Part shown: in pieces, positions 15,010 to 22,287 of the stretch
Layout of the letters: every line of letters begins with the position of its first letter
How positions within the stretch are numbered: position 1 is the stretch's first letter
NCBI GenBank assembly: GCA_002451435.1
Contig: DKCF01000009.1
Span: 10,967-37,893 of the forward strand
Length of the DNA: 26,927 nucleotides
Direction: 5' to 3'
DNA from: Bifidobacterium sp. UBA6881
GTDB lineage: Bacteria; Actinomycetota; Actinomycetes; Actinomycetales; Bifidobacteriaceae
Made by a program: the position numbers and the translations under genes
Notes under the pieces: generated by a model
What the model was told of the DNA's origin: nothing
Database searches by the model: none
Seen by the model: the letters and a program-made list of their open reading frames with translations, nothing else

Positions 15010-15813
15010 TCACTGATCCGCGTCGGGATCCTCATCGTCGCCGGCCGGACCGAGCAGCACGCGCTCGCTGAGATTCACCAGACACATGAGCACGCAGGTG
15101 ATGACGATGATCACCAACGTGGCGGAGAAGATCAGCGGCGTGCGGAACGAGTTGTAAGCGGCCTGCAGCCAGATGCCCAGTCCCTTGCGGGCGCCCAGGT
15201 ACTCCGCGGTGGCGGCGGTGGCGAAAATGTACGCCGCCGAGACGCGGATGCCGCCGTAGATCTGCCGTGCGGCCACGCGCAGCTTCACATGCCACAATGT
15301 CCACACACGGGTCGCGCCGCACGTCAACGCCACATCCGAATAAAACTGCGGAACTGCTTCCAATCCGCGAATCGTCTGCACGGCGATCGGAAACAGGCCG
15401 AACACCGTCACGATCACGATTTTGCCGGAAATCTCGAAACCGAACCAGATGAGAAACAGCGGCGCGATCGAAATCAACGGCATCGTCTGGGCGGCGGACA
15501 GCAGCGGGAACAGCGCGGCGTTCGCGACGCGGGAGCAGTACAGCAGGATGCCGAGCAGAATGCCGCACGCCACGGCGAACAGGAAGCCTACCGTGCCCTC
15601 GAGCAACGTGACCTTCGTCGCCGGCCACAATGTCGGCCAGGTCTCCGCCGTAGCCTGCGCGATCTCGCTTGGCGACGCGATCATCGTGCTGGGAACATGC
15701 CCGACGCGGACCCATACCTCCCAAACGACGAGCAGCAGCACGATCGCGACGATCGTGGGAATACGTCGTTTCGCCACGTCGAGGAATTTGCGGTGCACGC
15801 GCGAAGCCAACAT
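15010..15813 (-). CDS. ABC transporter permease (SsuC/ThiX type)
   Basis: About 267 residues with five or six membrane segments, of the BPD_transp_1 family that serves NMT1/SsuA-type binding proteins. 'LLSAAQTMPLISIAPLFLIWFGFEISGKIVIVTVFGLFPIAVQTIRGL' and the ATPase-docking loop 'DVALTCGATRVWTLWHVKLRVAARQIYGGIRVS' are characteristic. The tail is acidic (GDDEDPDADQ). ATG 15813 is chosen for its AAGG about 5 nt upstream; an in-frame GTG at 15849 would add 12 residues with no ribosome binding site. It presumably works with the binding protein at 12733-13812, but mazEF now separates them and no ATPase gene is visible nearby. A -10 TATACT at 15926-15931 (minus) may start its mRNA. Confidence 0.88.
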   Translation of the reverse strand: MLASRVHRKFLDVAKRRIPTIVAIVLLLVVWEVWVRVGHVPSTMIASPSEIAQATAETWPTLWPATKVTLLEGTVGFLFAVACGILLGILLYCSRVANAALFPLLSAAQTMPLISIAPLFLIWFGFEISGKIVIVTVFGLFPIAVQTIRGLEAVPQFYSDVALTCGATRVWTLWHVKLRVAARQIYGGIRVSAAYIFATAATAEYLGARKGLGIWLQAAYNSFRTPLIFSATLVIIVITCVLMCLVNLSERVLLGPAGDDEDPDADQ

Positions 15814-15962
15814 CTTCACCTTGCTTTCCGCGTCAAAGTGGACGCGCACATGACCGACGGCGAGGAATCAGTAAGGTGAGGAGCCTGCCCGTCCGCCGGC
15901 CAGAAAAGTTCATTACCGGCAGACCAGTATAGGACGGGGACGGAATGTTCGCATGAGGCAAT

Positions 15963-16002
15963 GCGAAGGGCCTCCGCACCATGTTGTGCGGAGGCCCCTC
16001 GC
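15963..16002 (-). terminator. Hairpin terminator after cscA
   Basis: The 12-bp perfect stem GGGCCTCCGCAC / GTGCGGAGGCCC (15968-15979 and 15986-15997) has a 6-nt loop. It extends to GCGA/TCGC after one mismatch. It lies 55 nt past the cscA stop. The T-tract is weak. Confidence 0.65.
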
Positions 16003-16057
16003 GGATACCCCTTGCGGATGTCTTGAGCTGTTTCCGGAACGATGCGGTCGTCGGCGG

Positions 16058-17614
16058 CTACTCCAGTCCAATGGATTTCAGATGGTGCAGCTTCAAAGAC
16101 TTGACTTCAAGGGTACCGGACTCCGTGACAAGTTCGATCGCCCGGGAACCTACGGAAGCGTAGCTATACGAGCTCATGACCTGATGCCCGCCGTTCGCAT
16201 ACGTCTCGACGCAGCCTCGGTCCACGAACACACGCAGCGTGAGCTCGTCCGCAGCCAGCTCCGCTTCGGAAAGCGGCGCCGCGCGGTAGCCGCGGTCGCC
16301 GCGTGCGTTGGCCTGACGGTCAAGCACGATGCATCCGATCTGCGCGTCGAACGCAATGTAGGTGTACGCGCCGTCCGGGGTGGCGTGCACCTTCAATCCG
16401 GCGCGTTCGGCGGTGGACGCCGCCAAGTCGATGGTCAGCTCGATTTCCACGGCCTCGGCGTCATCGGCGATGATTCTTCCATCGTTGGCATCGAGCGAAA
16501 TCGCGCCGAAATCGACGGTGTCCTCACGCAGACCCTCCATTTCGGCCACCGGAGGCGTGTGCAGATCACCGTCCGCGCCCAGGATGATTTCGCGCGGCAA
16601 GGTGAGATTGCCGCACCACCCATCGTCCTCCATGCAGATCGGCGTGGCGAACGGGCTCATCCAACCATAGACGATCTGGCGCTTGCCGTCGTTGAAGGAT
16701 TGCGGCGCGTAGTAGTTGTGCCCGCAATCCCATGGCCGAAACTCGGTTTCCGGATGGAACGCCTTTCCGGGCGCCCATGTGCCGATCATGTATCCGGCGT
16801 TGTTGGCGTTGCGGTTCATGAAGCCCCTTGGCTTGGCGCCCATGGCGGAGAAGCCGATGACCCACTTCTCGTTGCCCTGTGCGTCGCGGATGGGGAAGAA
16901 ATCCGGGCATTCGAGCATGAATACATTCGGGTCCGGATGCTCGAACAACACCCGTTCATAAGTCCAGCGCACCATGTCTTTGGACGAGAACAGCCACATC
17001 TGGCCGCGCTTCTGCGCGGAGGAGACGCCGAAGGTCATGTACCATGTGTCACCGGTCTTCCAGACCTTCGGGTCTCGGTAGTGGTGGTCAACCTTGTCGG
17101 TCGGGCAGTCGATGACCATGCCGCGCTTGGTGGCGCTGGTCAGCTCGTCGTCGTCCGGTTCGGCGAGCATCTGCACCTGCCAGTCGCCGCCGGTGTTGTC
17201 CTTGCCGTTGGCCCAGCGATGGCCGGTGTAGTAGAACCTGAGCCTGCCATCATCGCCGATCACCGCGGAGCCGGAGAACACACCGTCCTTCTCCTGTTCC
17301 AGGGACGGGGCGAACATGATCGGCTCGCGTTTCCAATGCACCATGTCTTTGGATGAGACGTGGCCCCAATGCATCGGCCCCCATTGGGTGCCGTACGGAT
17401 GCAGCTGGTAGAACACGTGCCAGCGACCCTTGTAATGGCACAGACCATTCGGGTCGTTGATCCATCCGCCGTTGGAGGCGATGTGGAATTTCGGATACCA
17501 GCGGTTGTTGCGTCCGGCGGCGAGACTGGCCACCGAGGCTTCGGCCTTGGCGAGTTCTTCGGCATGGTTCTTGATCGGCGTAAGTACCGGTTCGTTCGGA
17601 GTGAAGTCAGTCAT
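16058..17614 (-). CDS. cscA: Beta-fructofuranosidase (GH32)
   Basis: A 518-residue intracellular enzyme (no signal peptide) that hydrolyses terminal beta-fructosyl links in sucrose and short fructo-oligosaccharides. The five-blade propeller shows all catalytic motifs: nucleophile Asp54 in 'GGWINDPNG', transition-state stabiliser Asp181 in 'YRDPK', and acid/base Glu235 in 'LECPDFF'. A C-terminal beta-sandwich with 'LRVFVDRGCVETYANGG' follows. ATG 17614 is taken rather than the longer frame to 17728, because the extra 38 codons are just the translation of an intergenic hairpin. It is downstream of cscB in the same direction and is probably transcribed with it, under LacI control. Preference among sucrose, kestose and inulin-type chains cannot be read from the sequence. 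Confidence 0.95.
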   Translation of the reverse strand: MTDFTPNEPVLTPIKNHAEELAKAEASVASLAAGRNNRWYPKFHIASNGGWINDPNGLCHYKGRWHVFYQLHPYGTQWGPMHWGHVSSKDMVHWKREPIMFAPSLEQEKDGVFSGSAVIGDDGRLRFYYTGHRWANGKDNTGGDWQVQMLAEPDDDELTSATKRGMVIDCPTDKVDHHYRDPKVWKTGDTWYMTFGVSSAQKRGQMWLFSSKDMVRWTYERVLFEHPDPNVFMLECPDFFPIRDAQGNEKWVIGFSAMGAKPRGFMNRNANNAGYMIGTWAPGKAFHPETEFRPWDCGHNYYAPQSFNDGKRQIVYGWMSPFATPICMEDDGWCGNLTLPREIILGADGDLHTPPVAEMEGLREDTVDFGAISLDANDGRIIADDAEAVEIELTIDLAASTAERAGLKVHATPDGAYTYIAFDAQIGCIVLDRQANARGDRGYRAAPLSEAELAADELTLRVFVDRGCVETYANGGHQVMSSYSYASVGSRAIELVTESGTLEVKSLKLHHLKSIGLE

Positions 17615-17691
17615 GGTTGATCGTCTTTCTATGCGTCGCCATTCGATGGTTTGGCGAAAATCGGCGGGTCTATGCGGTGGTGGTCTGGATG

Positions 17692-17734
17692 AGGTAGTTG
17701 GTGGTCCGGCAAGGAGCCGGACCACCAACTACCT
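17692..17734 (-). repeat. 19-bp perfect hairpin between cscB and cscA
   Basis: Arms 17692-17710 and 17716-17734 are perfectly complementary around a 5-nt loop. On the transcript it starts about 25 nt after the cscB stop. No U-run follows, so it is more likely an mRNA-stabilising or processing element than a terminator. Confidence 0.8.
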
Positions 17735-17758
17735 GACCGGCGGGGTTGGTCGTTCGGG

Positions 17759-19078
17759 TCAGGCCTTGGCGGCTTCCATGGCCTTGAGCTGCCTGTCGGT
17801 GTAGAACGGATCGCCACCGACGTCCTGGTCGTCCTTCTTGATGACGAAGAAGCCATAGATCAGAGCGGCCAGAACGATGCCGGAGATGGTGAAGAAGGTC
17901 GGGCGGTCGCCCAAGGCGTCATGCATGGTGCCCATCGGTGTGGAGAAGATCACCTGACCGACCTGGGAGGCGATCTGGAAGCCCACCATGTACAGGGTCG
18001 CGGACAGCTTGGTGTCGAAGTGCAGGGTGAAGTAGCGGAACGCCGGCAGGCAGAACAGCGGCACCTCGATGGAATGGAACAGCTTGACGATCGACACGCT
18101 GACCGGATCGTGGAACACGCCGCACAGGCCGATGCGCAGGAACATCACGGTGGCGCCAAGCAGCAGGGAGTTGCGCACGCCGATCTTCTTCATGATGATT
18201 GGCACGACGCCCATCATCGCGGATTCGAGGAACACCTGGAAGGAATTCAGCGTGCCGTAGGTGGCGTTGCCGATTTCGGTGGTGGAGAAGAGGGAGGCGT
18301 AGTAGTTCGGGAACATCTGCTGGTCGAACACGGTGTAGAAGGTGTTGGTGAACAGCATGAAGACGATGAGCACCCACAGGGTCGGCATCTTCAGGACGGC
18401 GAGCATCTCCTTGAAGGACGGGTTGGTCGCGGTGGCGTTCGGATCGGCTTCCTTCTTGAGTTCCGCCTTCTGCTCCGCGGGAACCCAGAACGCGTAGACG
18501 CACAGCATGCCGAGGCCGCAAATGGAGCCGACCCAGAAGTTCAGCAGCGGGTTGATGTTGAACAGGAAGCCCGCGCACAGCGCCACGATGGCGTAGCCGA
18601 AGGAGCCCCAGGCGCGGGACTGGCCGTATTCGAAGCCGAATTTACGGGAATACCGTTCGGTGAGCGCCTCGAACAGCGAGCATCCCGCCATGAAACCGGC
18701 GGATAGCACGATGGATCCGATGAGCACGCCGACGAAGCGGATGCTGCCGCCGGCGGTGAGCATCGGCGCGTATACGAACTGGACGAACGGGCCGACGAGC
18801 GCCGCGAGCGTGGAGACGACGATGACGAGCTTGCGCTTGATGCCGAGCTGGTCTTGGATGGCGCCATAGGCGAACATGATGACCAGGGTGGCCAACGAGT
18901 TGATGGAGTAGATCTGCCCCTGTTCGGCCGAGCTCATGCCCAGGCCGTGCGTGGGATCGGTGAGCCATCGCGAGAAGAATGACCACCAGATGCCCCAGGA
19001 GCAGAAAAACATGAAGATGCCGAGTGAGCTTTGCAGATAGGAAGGGTTCTTCCATGTGGATCGGGTATCGCGTGCCAT
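17759..19078 (-). CDS. cscB: MFS sucrose/oligosaccharide:H+ symporter (LacY/CscB family)
   Basis: A 439-residue twelve-helix transporter of the LacY oligosaccharide:proton symporter family. The opening 'NPSYLQSSLGIFMFFCSWGIWWSFFSRWL' is the typical helix 1, and 'RAWGSFGYAIVALCAGFLFNINPLLNFW' resembles the helix 5 region of CscB/LacY. A charged central loop ('PAEQKAELKKEADPNA') divides the two six-helix halves. It should import sucrose or short fructosides for the adjacent intracellular GH32 enzyme. ATG 19078 is set by GGAGGA. Its promoter carries a tandem operator overlapping the -35 box. Specificity is inferred mainly from the neighbours. Confidence 0.92.
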   Translation of the reverse strand: MARDTRSTWKNPSYLQSSLGIFMFFCSWGIWWSFFSRWLTDPTHGLGMSSAEQGQIYSINSLATLVIMFAYGAIQDQLGIKRKLVIVVSTLAALVGPFVQFVYAPMLTAGGSIRFVGVLIGSIVLSAGFMAGCSLFEALTERYSRKFGFEYGQSRAWGSFGYAIVALCAGFLFNINPLLNFWVGSICGLGMLCVYAFWVPAEQKAELKKEADPNATATNPSFKEMLAVLKMPTLWVLIVFMLFTNTFYTVFDQQMFPNYYASLFSTTEIGNATYGTLNSFQVFLESAMMGVVPIIMKKIGVRNSLLLGATVMFLRIGLCGVFHDPVSVSIVKLFHSIEVPLFCLPAFRYFTLHFDTKLSATLYMVGFQIASQVGQVIFSTPMGTMHDALGDRPTFFTISGIVLAALIYGFFVIKKDDQDVGGDPFYTDRQLKAMEAAKA

Positions 19079-19182
19079 GATGTTCCGTCCTCCGTGTCGT
19101 TGCCGCTTCGGTGCGGCGTGATCGTTGCTGAGTGGTGTTGTGTGGTTCGTTTCGGCTGCCGTGCCGGAACAAAGGTGATTTC

Positions 19183-19236
19183 ATGATACGTCTTTTGGGA
19201 GGAAGCGTCAAACGATTTACGTAAAACGATTGACGT
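19183..19236 (-). promoter_or_regulatory. cscB promoter with tandem LacI-type operator
   Basis: On the minus strand TTGACG (19206-19211) and TATCAT (19183-19188) are separated by exactly 17 nt, a good sigma-70 type promoter. Two direct 13-mers, AAACGATTTACGT (19210-19222) and AAACGATTGACGT (19224-19236), sit on and just upstream of the -35. Within 19206-19235 there is also dyad symmetry: outer CGTCAA/TTGACG and inner TTTACGTAAA. Binding of the adjacent LacI protein would block RNA polymerase. Confidence 0.75.
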
Positions 19237-19239
19237 TAG

Positions 19240-19575
19240 ATTTTGCAAGGTTATACGGAAGGGCTGAAAATAGCGGTGTCCGGCATGTCGGCAATTGGGG
19301 AAAGGGGGAAATGCGTCGGCGTGTCGCGATGTGGTTGGAGTCATGTGATTGGACTTGCGCGACGGTTGCGGCGCAGGACGATTCGGCATGGAGCGGACGC
19401 AATGCGGATACGATGCAGGCACGGTGTGAGACGGTGCGGCAATGGGCGAGATATGCGATGCGAGATGCCCCGCCCACTCCGGCGGCAACGTATGGAACGC
19501 TGTGATTCGACGTCGCGACGCAACGAATATGATGGCACGGCATCAGAACGGATGCTCGGAAGGCATTGCCGAAGC
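19240..19575. other. Noncoding spacer between the lacI-type gene and the cscB promoter
   Basis: These 336 nt contain only poor open frames with no family resemblance. I see no strong terminator after the regulator gene and no repeat of the operator motif. Readthrough from the regulator into cscB is possible. Confidence 0.5.
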
Positions 19576-20619
19576 TCAATCCGCCACGGAGCCCTTTTCC
19601 AACAGCGTGCAGTGGATCTTCGCGGGAACGGGCGCATCCAGAGACGGCAATGGGGCGGTGGTCTTCGGCCAGCAGCCGACGTCAACGGGTTTGCCTTCGA
19701 TCATGGAGATCAGTTTGCAGGCGGACCAGTATCCCATCTCGTAGTGCGGCAGTTCCACGGTGGTGAGCTGCGGTTCGAGCGTTTCCGCGAACACGCGGTG
19801 ATTGTCGACGCCGACCACGGAAATGTCCTTGCCCACGGTGAGTCCGCGACGCGCGGCGCATTCGTACACATACCAGGCGCGTGCGTCGTTGAAACAGAAG
19901 AATCCATCGGGATGTTCCCGCTCGAACAGGTCATCCACGGCACGCAATGCGGGGCCATTGTTCATCACATCGCAGACCAGCGAATCATCGAAATCACGTC
20001 CGGCGTCGTGCAAGGCCGCGCGGTATCCGGCGAGACGCCCATGCTGGGCAACTATGTTTTCCGAACATCCGATGTACGCGATGCGCTCGCAGTGCGCCCT
20101 GAGCAGGCGGTTCGTCGCGTCGTATGCGATGGCGAACTCGTCGGGCTCCACGCTGGGGATCTTTCCCGCCGCGTCGGTGGCGTCCACCATCACCACGGGA
20201 TAGTCGTTCAGCGACGCCGGCACGGAAGCGATGCGGTTCGACATCTTCGAATACAGGAATCCATCCACGCCGTAACGTTTCAGGGTCGAAATCTCCTGCT
20301 CCTCGCTCGCCGCGCCATCGGTACTGACGGTGAATAGAATATAGCCGTAGACGCTGGCCGCATCCTGCGCGCCCAGAATGATGCCGCCCGCGAATGGGGT
20401 GGTCGCGACCTCTTCGCTGATGAATCCAAGGATGCGGGTCCTGTTGGTGCGTAGACTACGCGCCAACGGATTGATTCGGTATCCGAGTTCATCGGCCTTC
20501 TTGCGCACAAGTTCGGCCAACGCCGCATTCACCCGGCCCTCGTCCCGTCCATTGAGCACCAAAGACACCGTGGAAATGGACACTCCGGTCTCTCTGGCGA
20601 TTTCCTTCATCGTGGTCAT
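19576..20619 (-). CDS. cscR: LacI family transcriptional regulator of the csc locus
   Basis: A 347-residue regulator. The N-terminal helix-turn-helix is 'TTMKEIARETGVSISTVSLVLNGRDEGRVNAALAELVRKKADELGY', followed by hinge 'NPLARSLRTNRTRILGF' and a periplasmic-binding-protein-like sugar domain ('FAGGIILGAQDAASVYGY', 'GVDNHRVFAETLEPQLTTVELPHYEMGYWS'). It lies upstream of cscB in the same direction and probably represses it, being released by sucrose or fructose. No Shine-Dalgarno precedes ATG 20619; a TAGGGT -10 sits 7 nt upstream, pointing to a leaderless mRNA. I see no copy of the cscB operator in front of its own gene, so autoregulation is not evident. The symbol is given by context. Confidence 0.9.
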   Translation of the reverse strand: MTTMKEIARETGVSISTVSLVLNGRDEGRVNAALAELVRKKADELGYRINPLARSLRTNRTRILGFISEEVATTPFAGGIILGAQDAASVYGYILFTVSTDGAASEEQEISTLKRYGVDGFLYSKMSNRIASVPASLNDYPVVMVDATDAAGKIPSVEPDEFAIAYDATNRLLRAHCERIAYIGCSENIVAQHGRLAGYRAALHDAGRDFDDSLVCDVMNNGPALRAVDDLFEREHPDGFFCFNDARAWYVYECAARRGLTVGKDISVVGVDNHRVFAETLEPQLTTVELPHYEMGYWSACKLISMIEGKPVDVGCWPKTTAPLPSLDAPVPAKIHCTLLEKGSVAD

Positions 20620-20626
20620 AACTGCA

Positions 20627-20632
20627 ACCCTA
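20627..20632 (-). promoter_or_regulatory. -10 hexamer of a possible leaderless promoter for the LacI gene
   Basis: TAGGGT on the minus strand ends 7 nt before ATG 20619 and no ribosome binding site is present. TATAGG at 20629-20634 is an alternative hexamer. The spacing matches four other genes in the window. Confidence 0.4.
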
Positions 20633-20662
20633 TACCTGTGCTGGACGAAACCTGTGAGAAAC

Positions 20663-20711
20663 GGGAGGGCGCGTCATTCGCGCATGAACGATGCGAATGA
20701 CGCGCCCTCCC
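20663..20711 (-). terminator. Terminator of the thiamine operon
   Basis: Arms 20663-20681 and 20693-20711 form a perfect 19-bp GC-rich stem with an 11-nt loop, starting 24 nt past the last thi gene. The minus strand continues with GTTTCTC, modestly T-rich. It separates the operon from the LacI gene. Confidence 0.8.
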
Positions 20712-20735
20712 GGATGCCGTGATACGTGGCATCCG

Positions 20736-21101
20736 CTATTCGGACAGAATTTCGTCGACGAGTTCCTGCTTGGCGTGGATCTGGCCGTTGAATCCCGGAC
20801 GAATATCCAGACGGATCACCACATCCGTGCGGTATCCCTGGCCGGCGAGCTTCATGGTCGCGTCCCGAATCACCTTGAGCACGTCGTCGATGTCGCCTTC
20901 GATGTTGGTGAACATCGCATTGGTCTCATTGGGAAGACCCGATTGACGGATCACGTCGACCGCCTGTGCGACGTAGGTGGATTTCTCCGGACTCGCGCCG
21001 GCGGGGGAGATCGCGACCGCCGCGAGCGTGTTGATGTACGGCTTGCCGGTTTTCGGATCGATGGGCACTTCCTGTTTTTCCGCGTTGCGATCGAGCGTCA
21101 T
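20736..21101 (-). CDS. Thiamine_BP (DUF77 / MTH1187 type) thiamine-binding family protein
   Basis: A 121-residue small protein of the ferredoxin-like DUF77/Thiamine_BP family. Characteristic parts are 'LAAVAISPAGASPEKSTYVAQAVDVIRQSG' and 'TNIEGDIDDVLKVIRDATMKLAGQGYRTDVVIRLDIRPG'. Relatives such as the YkoF repeats bind thiamine or its hydroxymethylpyrimidine moiety; a carrier or sensor role is likely but unproven. ATG 21101 has AAAGGAAA upstream. It is the last gene of the riboswitch-led thiamine operon, 135 nt after thiD with two hairpins in the gap. That position supports a role in thiamine or HMP handling. Confidence 0.85.
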   Translation of the reverse strand: MTLDRNAEKQEVPIDPKTGKPYINTLAAVAISPAGASPEKSTYVAQAVDVIRQSGLPNETNAMFTNIEGDIDDVLKVIRDATMKLAGQGYRTDVVIRLDIRPGFNGQIHAKQELVDEILSE

Positions 21102-21123
21102 TCACGTTTCCTTTCTGTTCTGT

Positions 21124-21210
21124 TGCCGTGCCGGTGGATGGACGGCGGCACGGCATGATTCGGTTGTCGTGCCGTGCATGGTCTGCCGGGTCACGGGGGC
21201 GGCAGACCAT
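21124..21210 (-). repeat. Two perfect hairpins between thiD and the Thiamine_BP gene
   Basis: First in transcript order is an 11-bp stem (arms 21200-21210 and 21178-21188, 11-nt loop). Then comes a 10-bp stem (21146-21155 and 21124-21133, 12-nt loop). Neither has a T-run. They probably shape mRNA stability or reduce readthrough into the last gene. Confidence 0.7.
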
Positions 21211-21236
21211 ACGACGGACATGCGGCCTTTGGTCGC

Positions 21237-22079
21237 CTAGCGCCACTTCCAGGCGTGGTCCATCGGGCCGGAACCATGACCGAGATCGAGCTGGGCCTTC
21301 AAAGCGCCCGTCAGATAATGCTTTGCGCTATCGACCGCGGTCGGCAGATCCTCGCCCAACGCCAGATGCGACGCGATCGCGGAAGACAACGTGCATCCGG
21401 TGCCATGCGTGTTCGGATTGTCGATGCGGCGGGAACGGAACCATGTGGCCTCGCCGCTTGGCTCGACGAGCACGTCGCTTGCGTCCTGCGTGCCATGGCC
21501 GCCCTTGACGAGTACGGCGCAACCGAAATGGTCTGCCAGGAGGTGCCCCGCCTTGACCATGTCGGACGGCGTGGAGATGCTCTCGCCGTCCTCATAGGCC
21601 AATGGAGCGGCACCCTGCCTGACGGCCAGATCGCACAGCACCTGCGTCTCGGGCATATTCGGCGTGATCACCGTGGCCAGCGGGAACAACTTCGAAGTGA
21701 GTGCGGCGATCGCGTCGTCCTCGATGAGCTTCGCGCCGGAGGTGGCGACCATCACCGGATCAAGCACCACATTGGCCGCGTGGTGGAACGTGAGACGATC
21801 GGCGATCACGTTGATGAGTTCGGCGCTGGAGACCATGCCGATCTTCACCGCGACCGGCGGAATGTCCGAGAACACGGCGTCGATCTGCGCGGCGAGCATA
21901 TCCGGGGGAGTGTTGGTGACCATCGTCACGCCCGTGGTGTTTTGCGCGGTCAGCGCGGCGATGGCGGTCATGCCGAATACGCCGTTGGCCAGCATGGTCT
22001 TCAGGTCGGCCTGGATGCCGGCGCCGCCGGAGGAATCCGATCCTGCGATACTCAGCACTGGCGCCAATGTGGTGGTCAT
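21237..22079 (-). CDS. thiD: Hydroxymethylpyrimidine/phosphomethylpyrimidine kinase
   Basis: A 280-residue ribokinase-fold enzyme that phosphorylates HMP and HMP-P to HMP-PP for thiamine synthesis. The N-terminal 'LSIAGSDSSGGAGIQADLKTMLANGVFGMTAIAALTAQNT' and the C-terminal anion hole 'NTHGTGCTLSSAIASHLALG' are diagnostic. 'VLDPVMVATSGAKL' and 'ITPNMPETQVL' complete the core. ATG 22079 is chosen over a TTG at 22085 because AAGGAG lies 6-7 nt before it. It follows thiE-thiC after a large intergenic hairpin. Its product is joined to the thiazole phosphate made by ThiM, by the ThiE domain of the fusion. Confidence 0.95.
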   Translation of the reverse strand: MTTTLAPVLSIAGSDSSGGAGIQADLKTMLANGVFGMTAIAALTAQNTTGVTMVTNTPPDMLAAQIDAVFSDIPPVAVKIGMVSSAELINVIADRLTFHHAANVVLDPVMVATSGAKLIEDDAIAALTSKLFPLATVITPNMPETQVLCDLAVRQGAAPLAYEDGESISTPSDMVKAGHLLADHFGCAVLVKGGHGTQDASDVLVEPSGEATWFRSRRIDNPNTHGTGCTLSSAIASHLALGEDLPTAVDSAKHYLTGALKAQLDLGHGSGPMDHAWKWR

Positions 22080-22130
22080 AGCCAACTCCTTCCTCCGCTT
22101 CGTTCGCGGATGATCTCATAAATCCATGAA

Positions 22131-22196
22131 ATGCGTATGCGAACCGGCGGATCCATCACGGTCTCCCGCCATGACTCCACCGGTTCGCATACGCAT
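22131..22196 (-). repeat. 17-bp perfect inverted repeat between thiC and thiD
   Basis: Arms 22131-22147 and 22180-22196 match perfectly with a 32-nt loop. GGCGG/CCGCC in the loop could form an alternative stem. After it the minus strand reads TTTCATGG, a weak U-tract. It may attenuate transcription into thiD. An additional 8-bp pair CCATCGGT/ACCGATGG lies at 22199-22259. Confidence 0.75.
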
Positions 22197-22287
22197 ATCC
22201 ATCGGTCCCTCACTATGCCATGCCGTCGTATGACGCGCCGAGGCGGCGGTCACCGATGGCATGCCGTGGAAGACGTTCCCATGCGTA

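Noticed and set aside
17615..17728. N-terminal extension of the beta-fructofuranosidase
   Set aside because: The 38 extra codons translate an intergenic palindrome and resemble no GH32 sequence.
19230..19505. Possible small gene (91 codons, plus) between the csc genes
   Set aside because: It begins at the cscB operator, has no ribosome binding site and no family resemblance.
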